This document shows positions 9,298 to 18,116 of a DNA stretch of 40,660 nt, piece by piece. The notes beneath the pieces were generated by a model that saw only the letters and a program-made list of their open reading frames with translations, ran no database searches and was not told where the DNA came from. The position numbers and the translations under genes were made by a program. This DNA is from Bacteroidales bacterium. GTDB lineage: Bacteria; Bacteroidota; Bacteroidia; Bacteroidales; UBA932. Location: positions 1 through 40,660 of the forward strand of contig JAFZGK010000057.1 in the NCBI GenBank assembly GCA_017555445.1, written 5' to 3'. Position 1 is the first letter of the stretch; each line of letters opens with the position of its first letter.

Positions 9298-10609
9298 GGC
9301 ATTTCAGAAAACATATACACAGTTGGAGGCCATCACAAAGGCAACCGTATCGCTCAAGGCGACAGGTGTATCGAATGACGAGCTCGCGCTCGTTGACGGC
9401 CGCCTTGCTCAGGTGGTAAAGACCAAGGGTGACCTCGTCACTCTCCAGATCTTCTCCGGTACAGAGGGTATCCCTACAAATGCGGAGGTAGTATTCCTCG
9501 GAGGAGCTCCTACTCTCAATGTAAGCGACGAGCTTGCAGGACGTTTCTTCAACGCATATGGCGAGCCTATCGACGGCGGTCCTGCAGTTGAAGGCAAGAC
9601 AGTGGAGATCGGCGGTCCATCAGTAAATCCTTACAAGAGACGTCAGCCTTCACAGATCATCCCGACAGGTATCGCAGGTATCGACCTCAACAACACCCTC
9701 GTGTCAGGACAGAAGATTCCATTCTTCGCTGACCCTGACCAGCCATACAACAACGTAATGGCTCAGGTGGCTCTCCGTGCTGACGTAGACAAGATCATCC
9801 TCGGAGGTATGGGTCTCTCGAATGACGACTACCTCTACTTCAAGCATGAGTTCGAGGCAGCAGGTGCATTGGATAAGATCATCTCATTCGTAAATACAAC
9901 AGAGCAGCCTCCTGTTGAGCGTCTCCTCATTCCGGATATGGCTCTTACAGCTGCCGAGTACTTCGCAGTGGAGAAGAACGAGAAGGTTCTTGTGCTCCTC
10001 ACCGACATGACACTTTACGCTGACGCCCTCTCTATCGTGTCGAACCGTATGGACCAGATTCCTTCAAAGGACTCTATGCCAGGTTCGCTCTACTCAGACC
10101 TTGCAAAGATCTACGAGAAGGCCGTACAGCTTCCTGACGGAGGTTCGATCACAATCATCGCAGTGACAACACTCAACGACGGTGACATCACCCACGCTAT
10201 TCCGGACAACACTGGATATATCACAGAAGGACAGCTCTTCCTCCGTAACGACCCTGATTCAGGTAAGGTCATCATCGACCCGTTCCGTTCACTTTCACGA
10301 CTCAAGCAGCTCGTTCAGGGCAAGAAGACACGTGAGGACCATGGTCAGGTGATGAATGCATCGGTACGTCTCTATGCGGATGCTCAGAATGCGAAGACAA
10401 AACTCGAGAACGGTTTCGACCTCAGCGATTACGACGTGAGATGTCTCGAGTATGCAAAGGATTATGCTACACGACTTCTCGCTATTGACGTAAACCTCAG
10501 CATCAACGATATGCTCGACACTGCATGGGAACTTTTCGGCACACACTTCAACAAGGCCGAAACCGGTATCAAGCAGGGACTTATCGATAAATATTGGAAA
10601 GGTAATTAA
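9287..10609 (+). CDS. ntpB: V-type ATPase subunit B
   Basis: A 440-residue non-catalytic head subunit that alternates with A in the hexamer. As expected for B, it lacks a P-loop; it has the conserved regions RRQPSQIIPTGIAGID, TEQPPVERLLIPDMALTAAEY and the SxxxDSMPGSLYSDLA segment. The start is fixed by the 11-base overlap with ntpA (ATGGCAAATAA). ntpD follows two bases after the stop. Confidence 0.96.
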   Translation: MANKAFQKTYTQLEAITKATVSLKATGVSNDELALVDGRLAQVVKTKGDLVTLQIFSGTEGIPTNAEVVFLGGAPTLNVSDELAGRFFNAYGEPIDGGPAVEGKTVEIGGPSVNPYKRRQPSQIIPTGIAGIDLNNTLVSGQKIPFFADPDQPYNNVMAQVALRADVDKIILGGMGLSNDDYLYFKHEFEAAGALDKIISFVNTTEQPPVERLLIPDMALTAAEYFAVEKNEKVLVLLTDMTLYADALSIVSNRMDQIPSKDSMPGSLYSDLAKIYEKAVQLPDGGSITIIAVTTLNDGDITHAIPDNTGYITEGQLFLRNDPDSGKVIIDPFRSLSRLKQLVQGKKTREDHGQVMNASVRLYADAQNAKTKLENGFDLSDYDVRCLEYAKDYATRLLAIDVNLSINDMLDTAWELFGTHFNKAETGIKQGLIDKYWKGN

Positions 10610-10611
10610 TT

Positions 10612-11226
10612 ATGGCAATCAAATTCCAGTACAATAAGACTTCGCTGAATAACCTGAACAAGCAGCTCAAGATGCGAAGGAACGCCCTCCCGACCTTGAA
10701 GAACAAGGAGTCGGCGCTTCGTCTTGAGGTGAAGAAGGCCAAGGATTATTCAGAGAAACTTATTGAAGATCTTGATGCCTCATTGAAGCGATACGACTAT
10801 CTCGCTGCACTTTGGAACGAGTTCCAGCCGAATCTGATCTCCATTACAGATGTAGATCTCTACACTGTTAAGGTAGCAGGAGTAAAGACTCCGGCCCTAG
10901 GAGAAATCAAGTATGAGATCAATGAATTCAACGCCTTCAACTGCCCTGCGTGGTATGCTGACGGAGTTGCAATCCTCAAGGAACTCTCAAGACTTGGAAT
11001 CGAGTCTGAAGTCTATATGGAGAAGTCCCGCATCCTTGATTTCCAGAGAAAGAAGACCACTCAGAAGGTGAACCTTTACGAGAAGGTGCAGATTCCCGGC
11101 TATCAGGAGGCAATCAGAAAGATCAAGCGATATATGGAAGACGAGGAGAATCTCTCCAAGGCAGCTTCCAAGATCGTAAAGAGCAGACATGCTATAGAAG
11201 AGGAGGAACAGGACAATGATAACTAA
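10612..11226 (+). CDS. ntpD: V-type ATPase subunit D (central rotor shaft)
   Basis: A 204-residue protein with long N- and C-terminal amphipathic helices, starting MAIKFQYNKTSLNNLNKQLKMRRNALPTLKNKE, typical of the antiparallel coiled-coil rotor shaft. The C-terminal helix (about 140-195) is Lys/Glu-rich. It overlaps ntpI by 11 bases (ATGATAACTAA). Its partner subunit F, which binds D in Enterococcus and Thermus, is not encoded here. Confidence 0.93.
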   Translation: MAIKFQYNKTSLNNLNKQLKMRRNALPTLKNKESALRLEVKKAKDYSEKLIEDLDASLKRYDYLAALWNEFQPNLISITDVDLYTVKVAGVKTPALGEIKYEINEFNAFNCPAWYADGVAILKELSRLGIESEVYMEKSRILDFQRKKTTQKVNLYEKVQIPGYQEAIRKIKRYMEDEENLSKAASKIVKSRHAIEEEEQDNDN

Positions 11227-13069
11227 GATGACAAAATATTCCTTCGTTCTCCTGAGCGGAGAGAAGGAAGGCTTCATTGAGCAGCTCCAGGAGCTTGGAG
11301 TTGTGGATATCAGCCGTTCTGTGAAACCAGTTGACAATGAGTCACATGAAATGTTCGCAAGGGCAACGAAGGCCAGGAAGGTCATCGAGACTCTTGAGGG
11401 CATCAACTATAGCAAGGACGCTGACTATGAAGCGATATCAAAGGCGACTGTCACAATCGAAGATGACCCTGTGACATATGTCGAGCGCACAATCGTCAGA
11501 CTTGCGGAACTCAATGTATCTCTTGCCAATGCAGAAAAACAGATGAAGGCAAGATCACCATGGGGTGCATATGACAAGAAGGCGGTTGACGGACTTGCCG
11601 CTCTTGGATACAAGGTAAGATATTACTGCGTTGACAAGAAGCGCTATGAAGAGGCATGGGCAACGGAATATGCTCTTCAGGTGATTTCAGAAGACGAAAA
11701 GAAGGTATGGTTCGTAACAGTTGCCCCTAAGGATGAGGCATACAGCTTCCCTGTACAGGAAACTGCAGCACCAGAGGGAACATACGAGGAGGCAAAGGCT
11801 GAGGCAGACCACATTTCAGCAGAGATCGTGGAATGCAAGGCAGGACTCCTCAATGCAAAGGACTACATCCCTGCAATCAAGGAATCATGCAACAATGAAC
11901 TCGTTGAACTGGACCGCTATCTTGCTGATGAAGCAGGCCAGAGCGCTGCAGAAGACCACATCACAGTCTTCACAGGATTCGCTCCTGAGGAGAACGATGC
12001 GGAACTTACAGCAAAATTCGACGAGATGGGAGTATTCTATATCAAGGAACAAGCAGTCGAGGAGGACAATCCGCCTATCAAGTTGAAGAACAACTGGTTC
12101 GCAAGACAGTTCGAATCATTCACAGGAATGTACGGAATGCCTGTCTACAGTGAGTTTGACCCTACGTCGATCGTTGCACCATTCTATCTCCTCTTCTTTG
12201 CAATGTGTCTTGGAGACGCAGGATACGGCATCGTACTCTTCCTCTTCGGACTCATGCTTAACAAGGGATGGATCAAGTTTGCAATGTTCGACGGACTCGG
12301 AACCATAATCTCTATCCTCGGTGCTGGAACCATGGTTGTCGGCACAGTGCTCGGAACATTCTTCGGAATGAGCTTGGCAGAAGCGGCATGGGTACCACAG
12401 TGGCTCAAGAGCTGCATGATCGTGGGTGAAGTTGAAGTTCCTGGAATGGGTATGTTCAACATCCAGATGCTGCTCGCTCTCGGAATCGGAGTATTCCATA
12501 TCTGCCTCGCTATGGTGGTAAAGGCTATCGGATACACTAAGAGATTCGGATTCAGAGCCAATGTAAGCACATGGGGATGGCTTCTCCTTATCATCGGAGG
12601 CATCATCCTCGCAATCCTTGGCGTAGGCAGCTTCCTCTCACCTGAGGCTATCAAGTATGCAGTGATTGTGGTCGGAACAATTTCAGCCCTCGGCATCTAC
12701 ATCTTCAACACTCCTGGTCAGAACCCGCTCATCAACATCGGAGCAGGACTCTGGGACACATACAACATGGCTACAGGTATCCTCGGTGACGTACTCAGCT
12801 ACATCCGTCTCTTCGCACTCGGACTCGCCGGCGGTATGCTCGGACAGGCATTCAACAACCTTGCGGAGATGGTCCGCGGAGACAACATCGTGACATGGAT
12901 TCCATTCATCCTCATCCTCCTTTTCGGACACGTTCTTAACATCCTGATGTCGTCGCTTGGAGCATTCGTGCATCCGCTCCGACTCACATTCGTGGAGTAT
13001 TTCAAGAATGCCGGATACGAAGGAAAGGGAGAGAAATACAATCCTCTTACAACAAATAAGACAGAATAA
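11216..13069 (+). CDS. ntpI: V-type ATPase membrane subunit I (a subunit)
   Basis: A 617-residue stator protein with a large cytoplasmic N-terminal half (about 1-310) and about seven membrane helices in the C-terminal half (from about residue 320). The ion-channel arginine is Arg531 in the motif LSYIRLFALGLAGG, which is essential for rotation-coupled ion transfer in the family. Together with ntpK it forms the membrane turbine. The short spacer to ntpK (27 bases) has no terminator. Confidence 0.95.
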   Translation: MITKMTKYSFVLLSGEKEGFIEQLQELGVVDISRSVKPVDNESHEMFARATKARKVIETLEGINYSKDADYEAISKATVTIEDDPVTYVERTIVRLAELNVSLANAEKQMKARSPWGAYDKKAVDGLAALGYKVRYYCVDKKRYEEAWATEYALQVISEDEKKVWFVTVAPKDEAYSFPVQETAAPEGTYEEAKAEADHISAEIVECKAGLLNAKDYIPAIKESCNNELVELDRYLADEAGQSAAEDHITVFTGFAPEENDAELTAKFDEMGVFYIKEQAVEEDNPPIKLKNNWFARQFESFTGMYGMPVYSEFDPTSIVAPFYLLFFAMCLGDAGYGIVLFLFGLMLNKGWIKFAMFDGLGTIISILGAGTMVVGTVLGTFFGMSLAEAAWVPQWLKSCMIVGEVEVPGMGMFNIQMLLALGIGVFHICLAMVVKAIGYTKRFGFRANVSTWGWLLLIIGGIILAILGVGSFLSPEAIKYAVIVVGTISALGIYIFNTPGQNPLINIGAGLWDTYNMATGILGDVLSYIRLFALGLAGGMLGQAFNNLAEMVRGDNIVTWIPFILILLFGHVLNILMSSLGAFVHPLRLTFVEYFKNAGYEGKGEKYNPLTTNKTE

Positions 13070-13075
13070 TTATAA

Positions 13076-13516
<441 letters not shown>

Positions 13517-13538
13517 TTCAGACACAGCATAAGTCTTT

Positions 13539-13577
13539 ATAAGTGCCTGCCCATAGGGCGGGCACTTATTGTTTTTA
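13539..13577 (+). terminator. Intrinsic terminator of the V-ATPase operon
   Basis: A 14-bp GC-rich stem with one G-U pair (13539-13552 with 13556-13569), a 3-base loop, then TTGTTTTT. It is the strongest terminator in the window. Confidence 0.93.
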
Positions 13578-13591
13578 TGGGTAATTTGTTT

Positions 13592-13599
13592 TACATTTG
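13592..13599 (+). promoter_or_regulatory. Promoter -7 box of gpsA
   Basis: TACATTTG matches TAnnTTTG. A TTG at 13569-13571, 20 bases upstream, could be the -33 element. The box overlaps a TTG codon (13597) that would otherwise extend gpsA upstream, which argues for the ATG at 13624. Confidence 0.72.
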
Positions 13600-13623
13600 T
13601 ATGATTATCCGAAATTTCAACCT

Positions 13624-14628
13624 ATGGATTATAAGATACAGAACAATGCAAGATGCGGAGTGATAGGATACGGCAGCTGGGCGACTGCACTTGTATACGT
13701 ACTTGAGAAGAACAAAAAGGAGATCTGGTGGCATATCCGCAACGAGGAAGTGCTTGAAAGCATCCAGACAGAAGGAAGGAACACCAAGTATCTGGACGAC
13801 ATCGAGTTCAACAAGGACCGCATCGTTGCTACTGCCGACATCAACGAAGTGGTACGCAACTGCGAGATCATTCTTGTCGCAGCCCCTTCTGCATATCTCA
13901 AGAAATTCCTTGAGGATCTTACTGAACCACTCGAAGGCAAGTTCATACTTTCTGCAACTAAGGGTATAGTTCCGGATGAGCTCATCACCATCACAGAATA
14001 TTTCAACAGGATATATAACATTCCTTACAGCAACATCGGCGTAATTTCCGGTCCTTCACACGCTGAAGAAGTTTCAGAGAACAAGCTTTCATACCTCACT
14101 GTAGCATGCAAGGCTGAGGAGAACGCAAAGTTCATAGGTGAGATGTTCGCGACAAACAATGTCAGGATCAGCTATTCCGAAGATATCTACGGCATCGAAT
14201 ACGCAGGAATCCTCAAGAACATCTATGCACTCGCAAGCGGTCTGGCAAACGGCCTCGGTTACGGAGATAACTTCAGAGCTGTATTGGCGGCGGCTAGTGC
14301 AAAGGAACTTACAAGATTCATCAATGAAAGCTATCCTTTCGAAAGAGACACAATGGATCCGGCATATCTCGGAGACCTTCTTGTGACATCATACTCTTCA
14401 TTCAGCCGCAACCGCCGACTCGGAAAGCTCATCGGCCACGGATGCACTGTAAAGAGCGCACTCAACGAGATGACTATGATTGCGGAAGGATATTTTGCAG
14501 CCGACTGCATAAAGCATATCAATGAAAAGCACAACATATACATGCCTATTGCAGATATGGTCTACGATGTGCTTTACAGGAGGATGAGTCCTCGTAAAAG
14601 AATGAAGGAGCTTACAGCGCTGCTGTAA
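13624..14628 (+). CDS. gpsA: Glycerol-3-phosphate dehydrogenase [NAD(P)+]
   Basis: A 334-residue cytoplasmic enzyme that reduces dihydroxyacetone phosphate to sn-glycerol-3-phosphate for phospholipid synthesis. An N-terminal Rossmann fold is marked by CGVIGYGSWATAL; the segment LSATKGI, the GPSHAEEV motif and the catalytic-domain segment EYAGILKNIYALASGLANGLGYGDNFRA (with the conserved Lys) are all visible. A TTG start nine codons upstream is rejected because it lies inside the promoter. Its terminator overlaps its own last codons. Confidence 0.95.
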   Translation: MDYKIQNNARCGVIGYGSWATALVYVLEKNKKEIWWHIRNEEVLESIQTEGRNTKYLDDIEFNKDRIVATADINEVVRNCEIILVAAPSAYLKKFLEDLTEPLEGKFILSATKGIVPDELITITEYFNRIYNIPYSNIGVISGPSHAEEVSENKLSYLTVACKAEENAKFIGEMFATNNVRISYSEDIYGIEYAGILKNIYALASGLANGLGYGDNFRAVLAAASAKELTRFINESYPFERDTMDPAYLGDLLVTSYSSFSRNRRLGKLIGHGCTVKSALNEMTMIAEGYFAADCIKHINEKHNIYMPIADMVYDVLYRRMSPRKRMKELTALL

Positions 14629-14640
14629 ACTCCTTTTTTT
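14605..14640 (+). terminator. Terminator overlapping the 3' end of gpsA
   Basis: The stem is built from the last coding bases and the stop codon: 14605-14610 pairs with 14630-14635 and 14612-14618 with 14622-14628, with one unpaired C/A position and a 3-base loop. A seven-T run (14634-14640) follows. Confidence 0.9.
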
Positions 14641-14659
14641 ATAAGAATATCTTGAAATT

Positions 14660-15121
14660 CTAGTATTCGTCCGGTGCGTATTTGAACGGATCGAGCGGTG
14701 ACTTGTAATCACAATAGTCAGATTCAACGAAGAATCTCTTAAGCTCGATCTCAGCATTCTCAAGTGAATCGGAAGTATGTACGATGTTCTCCTGTGCACT
14801 GAGGCTGAAGTCTCCACGGATTGTTCCTGGAACTGCTTTGCTTGCCTTTGTAGCACCAGCCATGTCACGAACAACCTGAACTGCGCTATATCCTTCCCAG
14901 CAGCAGAGGATTACTGGAGCTGCCATCATACCGTCCCTGAGCCAAGGGAAGAACGGTCTGTCGAGAAGATGTGCATAATGCACCTTAAGGATCTCCTCAT
15001 CAAGCTGGACCATCTTCATGGCAACGAGCTTGAGACCTCTCTTTTCAAATCTTGAAATAACTTCGCCGACAAGACCTCTCTGGAGGCAGCCTGGCTTAAG
15101 AATCACCAATGTTCTTTCCAT
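14660..15121 (-). CDS. ndk: Nucleoside diphosphate kinase
   Basis: A 153-residue enzyme that equalises NTP/NDP pools through a phospho-histidine. The active-site His115 lies in NIVHTSDS (family NxVHGSDS, with Thr for Gly here). The N-terminal ERTLVILKPGCLQRGLVGE matches the family but has Gly for the usual Asp after KP. The C-terminus is about 10-15 residues longer than in E. coli Ndk, as in other Bacteroidetes forms. It is convergent with gpsA. No clear TAnnTTTG box was found upstream. Confidence 0.95.
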   Translation of the reverse strand: MERTLVILKPGCLQRGLVGEVISRFEKRGLKLVAMKMVQLDEEILKVHYAHLLDRPFFPWLRDGMMAAPVILCCWEGYSAVQVVRDMAGATKASKAVPGTIRGDFSLSAQENIVHTSDSLENAEIELKRFFVESDYCDYKSPLDPFKYAPDEY

Positions 15122-15263
15122 ATCTGATTATAGTTTCGATAAATTTTTCCCTTTTCTAATGATTTTTTAAATCAAAATCATGTAAATTTAAATAATATAT
15201 TCCAAAAAGCCAAAAATTAGATATTTTGATAGGATAAAAGATGAAATACTTGGAACTTATGCG

Positions 15264-15271
15264 TAAATTTG
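15264..15271 (+). promoter_or_regulatory. Promoter -7 box of the first S9 peptidase
   Basis: TAAATTTG matches TAnnTTTG in an AT-rich gap. The predicted transcript start (about 15278) lies after an in-frame ATG at 15241, supporting the start at 15292 that gives a clean signal peptide. Confidence 0.65.
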
Positions 15272-15291
15272 ATGAAAATAAAGATTCAAGA

Positions 15292-17301
15292 ATGAAACGG
15301 ACAATTCTCTTCCTGAGCATCATGTGCTTGGGATTCACGATGTCAGCTCAGAGCGGCATCATTCAGACACGAAAGGCGAATGACGCCTCAGGCAAGATAC
15401 TTACCATGGAGGAGACCATCCTCTCACGCGAACTTTCTCCGGAAAGCCTCAGTGCACGCTGGAGCGATGCCGGTGACCTCATGATGGTCAAGGACGGAAA
15501 ATGGCAGGTTATGAATGTCGCAGACGGAAGTCTGAGCGAATATAAGGGAGCTTCTCAGACATTCCCTGTTGCATATACAGAAGGACAGAGCCTTTATCTC
15601 CGCACAGAGGACAGAAAGGTCACACCAATAGCTGAGAGCGAGAATTCGCAGATCACATACGGCCAGTTCGTGAGCCGTAACGAGTTCGGTATCAGCGACG
15701 GCATCTTCTGGGCACCGGACAGGAGCAAGGTGGCTTTCTACAGAAAGGATGAGAGCCGCGTCACAACATTCCCTCTCCTTGACATCACTACAAGGACCGG
15801 TTCGCTCCGCGAGATAAAGTACCCTATGGCAGGAATGGATTCTGAGAACGTACAGCTTGGAGTCTATGACATAGCTACCGGCGCGACAGTTTACCTCAAG
15901 GCTGAGGAATTCGGTTACGACCAGTATCTGACAAACATCAGCTGGACACCTGATGCCGCAAGGATTCTTGTGCAGGTGCTTGACAGAAGCCAGAAGCACA
16001 TGAAGCTCAACGTATATGACGCGGCTGACGGAAGTCTTATCAACACAATCCTGACTGAGGACAATGAAAAATATGTAGAGCCGCTTGATCCTGTATGGTT
16101 TGTAGAAGGTTCGAACGAGATCTTCATCTACCGCACAGACAACCGTGACGGCTACCGCAACCTCTATCTCTGCGATTTCAACGGCAATGTGCGTCGTCTT
16201 ACAGAAGTTGATGCAGACGTGGAATACCTCGGCAATGACGGCAAGTACGTATGGTACACTTCTTCTGAGGTATCGCCTGCTGAAAAGCATCTGTTCAGAA
16301 TTTCCATAAAGATGCCTAAGGCTGGAAAGGGTGTGGATGCGGTCAAGAAGGGTAATCCGGAAAGACTAACCAAGGACACCGGATGGCACAACATCTCACT
16401 CAGTCCTAACTGCAGGCATTATGTAGACAGCTGGAGCAGCCTCACAGTACCAGGAGTCACAAACCTCTGCACTTCAGACGGAAAGCTCGTGAAGAATCTC
16501 CTTGTTTCTGCCGACCCTACACTCGACTACGCATACACAGAGATCGCACTCGGCACAGTAAAGAGTGCAGACGGCCTCTATGACAACCACTACCGAATGA
16601 TCTATCCAAAGGATTTCGATCCGTCAAAGAAATATCCTGTAATCCTTTACGTATATGGCGGCCCACACTCGCAGATGGTGAACAACAGCTGGCTTGCAAG
16701 CCTCCGCAGATGGGAGATGCATATGGCGCAGAGAGGTTATCTCGTATATGTCCAGGACAACAGAGGCACTCCTTACCATGGTTCTGCATATGAGAAAGCT
16801 ATCCACGGCCAGTGCGGACAGGCAGAGATGGAAGACCAGATGGTGGGAATCCGCATGCTCATGGACCTTCCGTTCGTGGACAAAGACAGGATCGGCGTAC
16901 ATGGATGGAGCTACGGCGGATTCATGACAATCTCATTGATAACCAACTACCCGGATGTATTCAAGGTGGGAGTGGCCGGAGGTCCTGTAATCGACTGGAA
17001 ATGGTATGAGGTTATGTACGGAGAGCGTTATATGGATCATCCTGACACCAATCCTGAGGGATATGCAAAGACCAGCCTCATCAACAAGGCCAAGGATCTC
17101 AAGGGCAAGCTCCTCATCTGTCAGGGCGCTATCGACCCTGTTGTTGTATGGGAGCATAGCCTGAGCTTCGTACGTGAATGCGTGAAGAACAACGTCCAGG
17201 TCGACTACTTCCCTTATCCATGCCACGAGCATAATGTGACAGGAAAGGACAGAGTCCATCTCCACGACAAGATAACAATGTATTTCGAGGATTACCTTTA
17301 A
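15292..17301 (+). CDS. Secreted S9 family dipeptidyl peptidase (DPP IV-like)
   Basis: A 669-residue exported serine peptidase. The N-terminus MKRTILFLSIMCLGFTMSAQ is a signal peptide, probably cleaved after the Ala-Gln region. A beta-propeller domain (about 70-420) is followed by an alpha/beta-hydrolase domain. The catalytic Ser540 is in HGWSYGGF, Asp in GAIDPVV, and His in the CHEHNV segment near the C-terminus. In place of the double Glu that grips substrate N-termini in classical DPP IV, the aligned region reads SRNEFGI with a single Glu, so its specificity may differ from the second S9 enzyme here (19451-21619). It ends tail-to-tail with the next gene, the stop codons overlapping. Confidence 0.92.
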   Translation: MKRTILFLSIMCLGFTMSAQSGIIQTRKANDASGKILTMEETILSRELSPESLSARWSDAGDLMMVKDGKWQVMNVADGSLSEYKGASQTFPVAYTEGQSLYLRTEDRKVTPIAESENSQITYGQFVSRNEFGISDGIFWAPDRSKVAFYRKDESRVTTFPLLDITTRTGSLREIKYPMAGMDSENVQLGVYDIATGATVYLKAEEFGYDQYLTNISWTPDAARILVQVLDRSQKHMKLNVYDAADGSLINTILTEDNEKYVEPLDPVWFVEGSNEIFIYRTDNRDGYRNLYLCDFNGNVRRLTEVDADVEYLGNDGKYVWYTSSEVSPAEKHLFRISIKMPKAGKGVDAVKKGNPERLTKDTGWHNISLSPNCRHYVDSWSSLTVPGVTNLCTSDGKLVKNLLVSADPTLDYAYTEIALGTVKSADGLYDNHYRMIYPKDFDPSKKYPVILYVYGGPHSQMVNNSWLASLRRWEMHMAQRGYLVYVQDNRGTPYHGSAYEKAIHGQCGQAEMEDQMVGIRMLMDLPFVDKDRIGVHGWSYGGFMTISLITNYPDVFKVGVAGGPVIDWKWYEVMYGERYMDHPDTNPEGYAKTSLINKAKDLKGKLLICQGAIDPVVVWEHSLSFVRECVKNNVQVDYFPYPCHEHNVTGKDRVHLHDKITMYFEDYL

Positions 17302-18014
17302 GGCTCCTTTTTCGGAGGAGTGATACTGGTTCCTACTCCGATTATGAATTCACCTACAGTAAAGTTTGCCTGCACACCTACGGAAAACACTTCCCGGGTT
17401 GCAGGCAGATTTATTGCTGCACCGCTACTTGCTCCCGGAAAGAAGACCGGCATATACACCTTGACACCATGATAGTACTGGTCCCAAATAATAATTGAGA
17501 CATCGGGACGCGGATTATATATGAAACCGCTTCTCTCCCCTATTCCAAGGAGGTTGAATCGGACACCCATCTGAGTACCATACAGGATGCCTGACATCAT
17601 ATAGAAGTTTCTTGCCAGCCTCAGAGTGTTTCCCAGCATCATCTGCTGAGCGATATAGAGCTGAGGAATATTGAAGCCGTTGAATCCTTCAAGAGTCGAA
17701 AAGAACTTGTCAGGATGTTGTATCGAGTACAGACCGAATCCGACGCTGCCATTGAATCCGAAAGTAGGAAGGATGAATACTGTCGGCCGTGAAAGAGGAG
17801 CATATGACCATGGAGGATACCCCATCAGACGGTTGGCAGGAATAAAGGTATCCAGAGGCAGGACGAACGGTATGAGCTTCGGAAGGGAGTCATTGCCGAC
17901 CTGCATCATCCGGACGGTCATTGTATCAGTCGTATCCGTACCCATATCCTTGACCTGTGCACGGGCGCCGATACTGATTAAAAGTATGGATAATATGATG
18001 ATGTGTCTGTACAT
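17298..18014 (-). CDS. Exported protein of unknown function
   Basis: I do not recognise a named family. The ATG at 18014 gives a 238-residue protein with a signal peptide (MYRHIIILSILLISIGARAQ); an upstream in-frame start at 18077 would bury it. The mature part has a Thr/Asp-rich stretch (about 25-35) and then alternating hydrophobic/glycine segments such as TVFILPTFGFNGSVGFGLYS and VFSVGVQANFTVGEFIIGVG, which could form outer-membrane beta strands. The C-terminus is PPKKEP, not the usual aromatic end of a barrel. It converges on the S9 peptidase with overlapping stops and is divergent from sdaA. Function unknown; a small outer-membrane barrel is only a guess. Confidence 0.75.
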   Translation of the reverse strand: MYRHIIILSILLISIGARAQVKDMGTDTTDTMTVRMMQVGNDSLPKLIPFVLPLDTFIPANRLMGYPPWSYAPLSRPTVFILPTFGFNGSVGFGLYSIQHPDKFFSTLEGFNGFNIPQLYIAQQMMLGNTLRLARNFYMMSGILYGTQMGVRFNLLGIGERSGFIYNPRPDVSIIIWDQYYHGVKVYMPVFFPGASSGAAINLPATREVFSVGVQANFTVGEFIIGVGTSITPPKKEP

Positions 18015-18035
18015 AAGTTCGTTTTTAATGGGGCT

Positions 18036-18054
18036 AGGGCAACATCTATGCCCT
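18036..18054. promoter_or_regulatory. Short inverted repeat in the sdaA/exported-protein divergent gap
   Basis: AGGGC-N9-GCCCT followed by a T-run (18054-18059), located between the start of the minus-strand gene and the sdaA promoter box. It could be an operator or a weak terminator; the stem is only 5 bp. Confidence 0.35.
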
Positions 18055-18061
18055 TTTTTGC

Positions 18062-18069
18062 TATATTTG
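18062..18069 (+). promoter_or_regulatory. Promoter -7 box of sdaA
   Basis: TATATTTG matches TAnnTTTG. It lies 48 bases before the ATG at 18117 and downstream of the alternative start at 18003, so it supports the shorter protein. Confidence 0.72.
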
Positions 18070-18116
18070 CACGTCATTTCGCCTTATTCGGAAGGCAGTC
18101 ATATAATCTCAAAATC

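Noticed and set aside
15122..15291. A small RNA or tRNA in the longest gene-free gap
   Set aside because: The stretch is AT-rich with no cloverleaf, stable hairpin or terminator; only a -7 promoter box is visible.
15424..16290. A 288-codon open frame antisense to the first S9 peptidase
   Set aside because: It lies wholly inside a well-supported gene, and its Cys/Val/Leu-rich translation is typical of an antisense shadow with no recognisable motif.
18003..18116. N-terminal extension of SdaA from the ATG at 18003
   Set aside because: It contains the promoter box at 18062-18069, and the family N-terminus starts at 18117.
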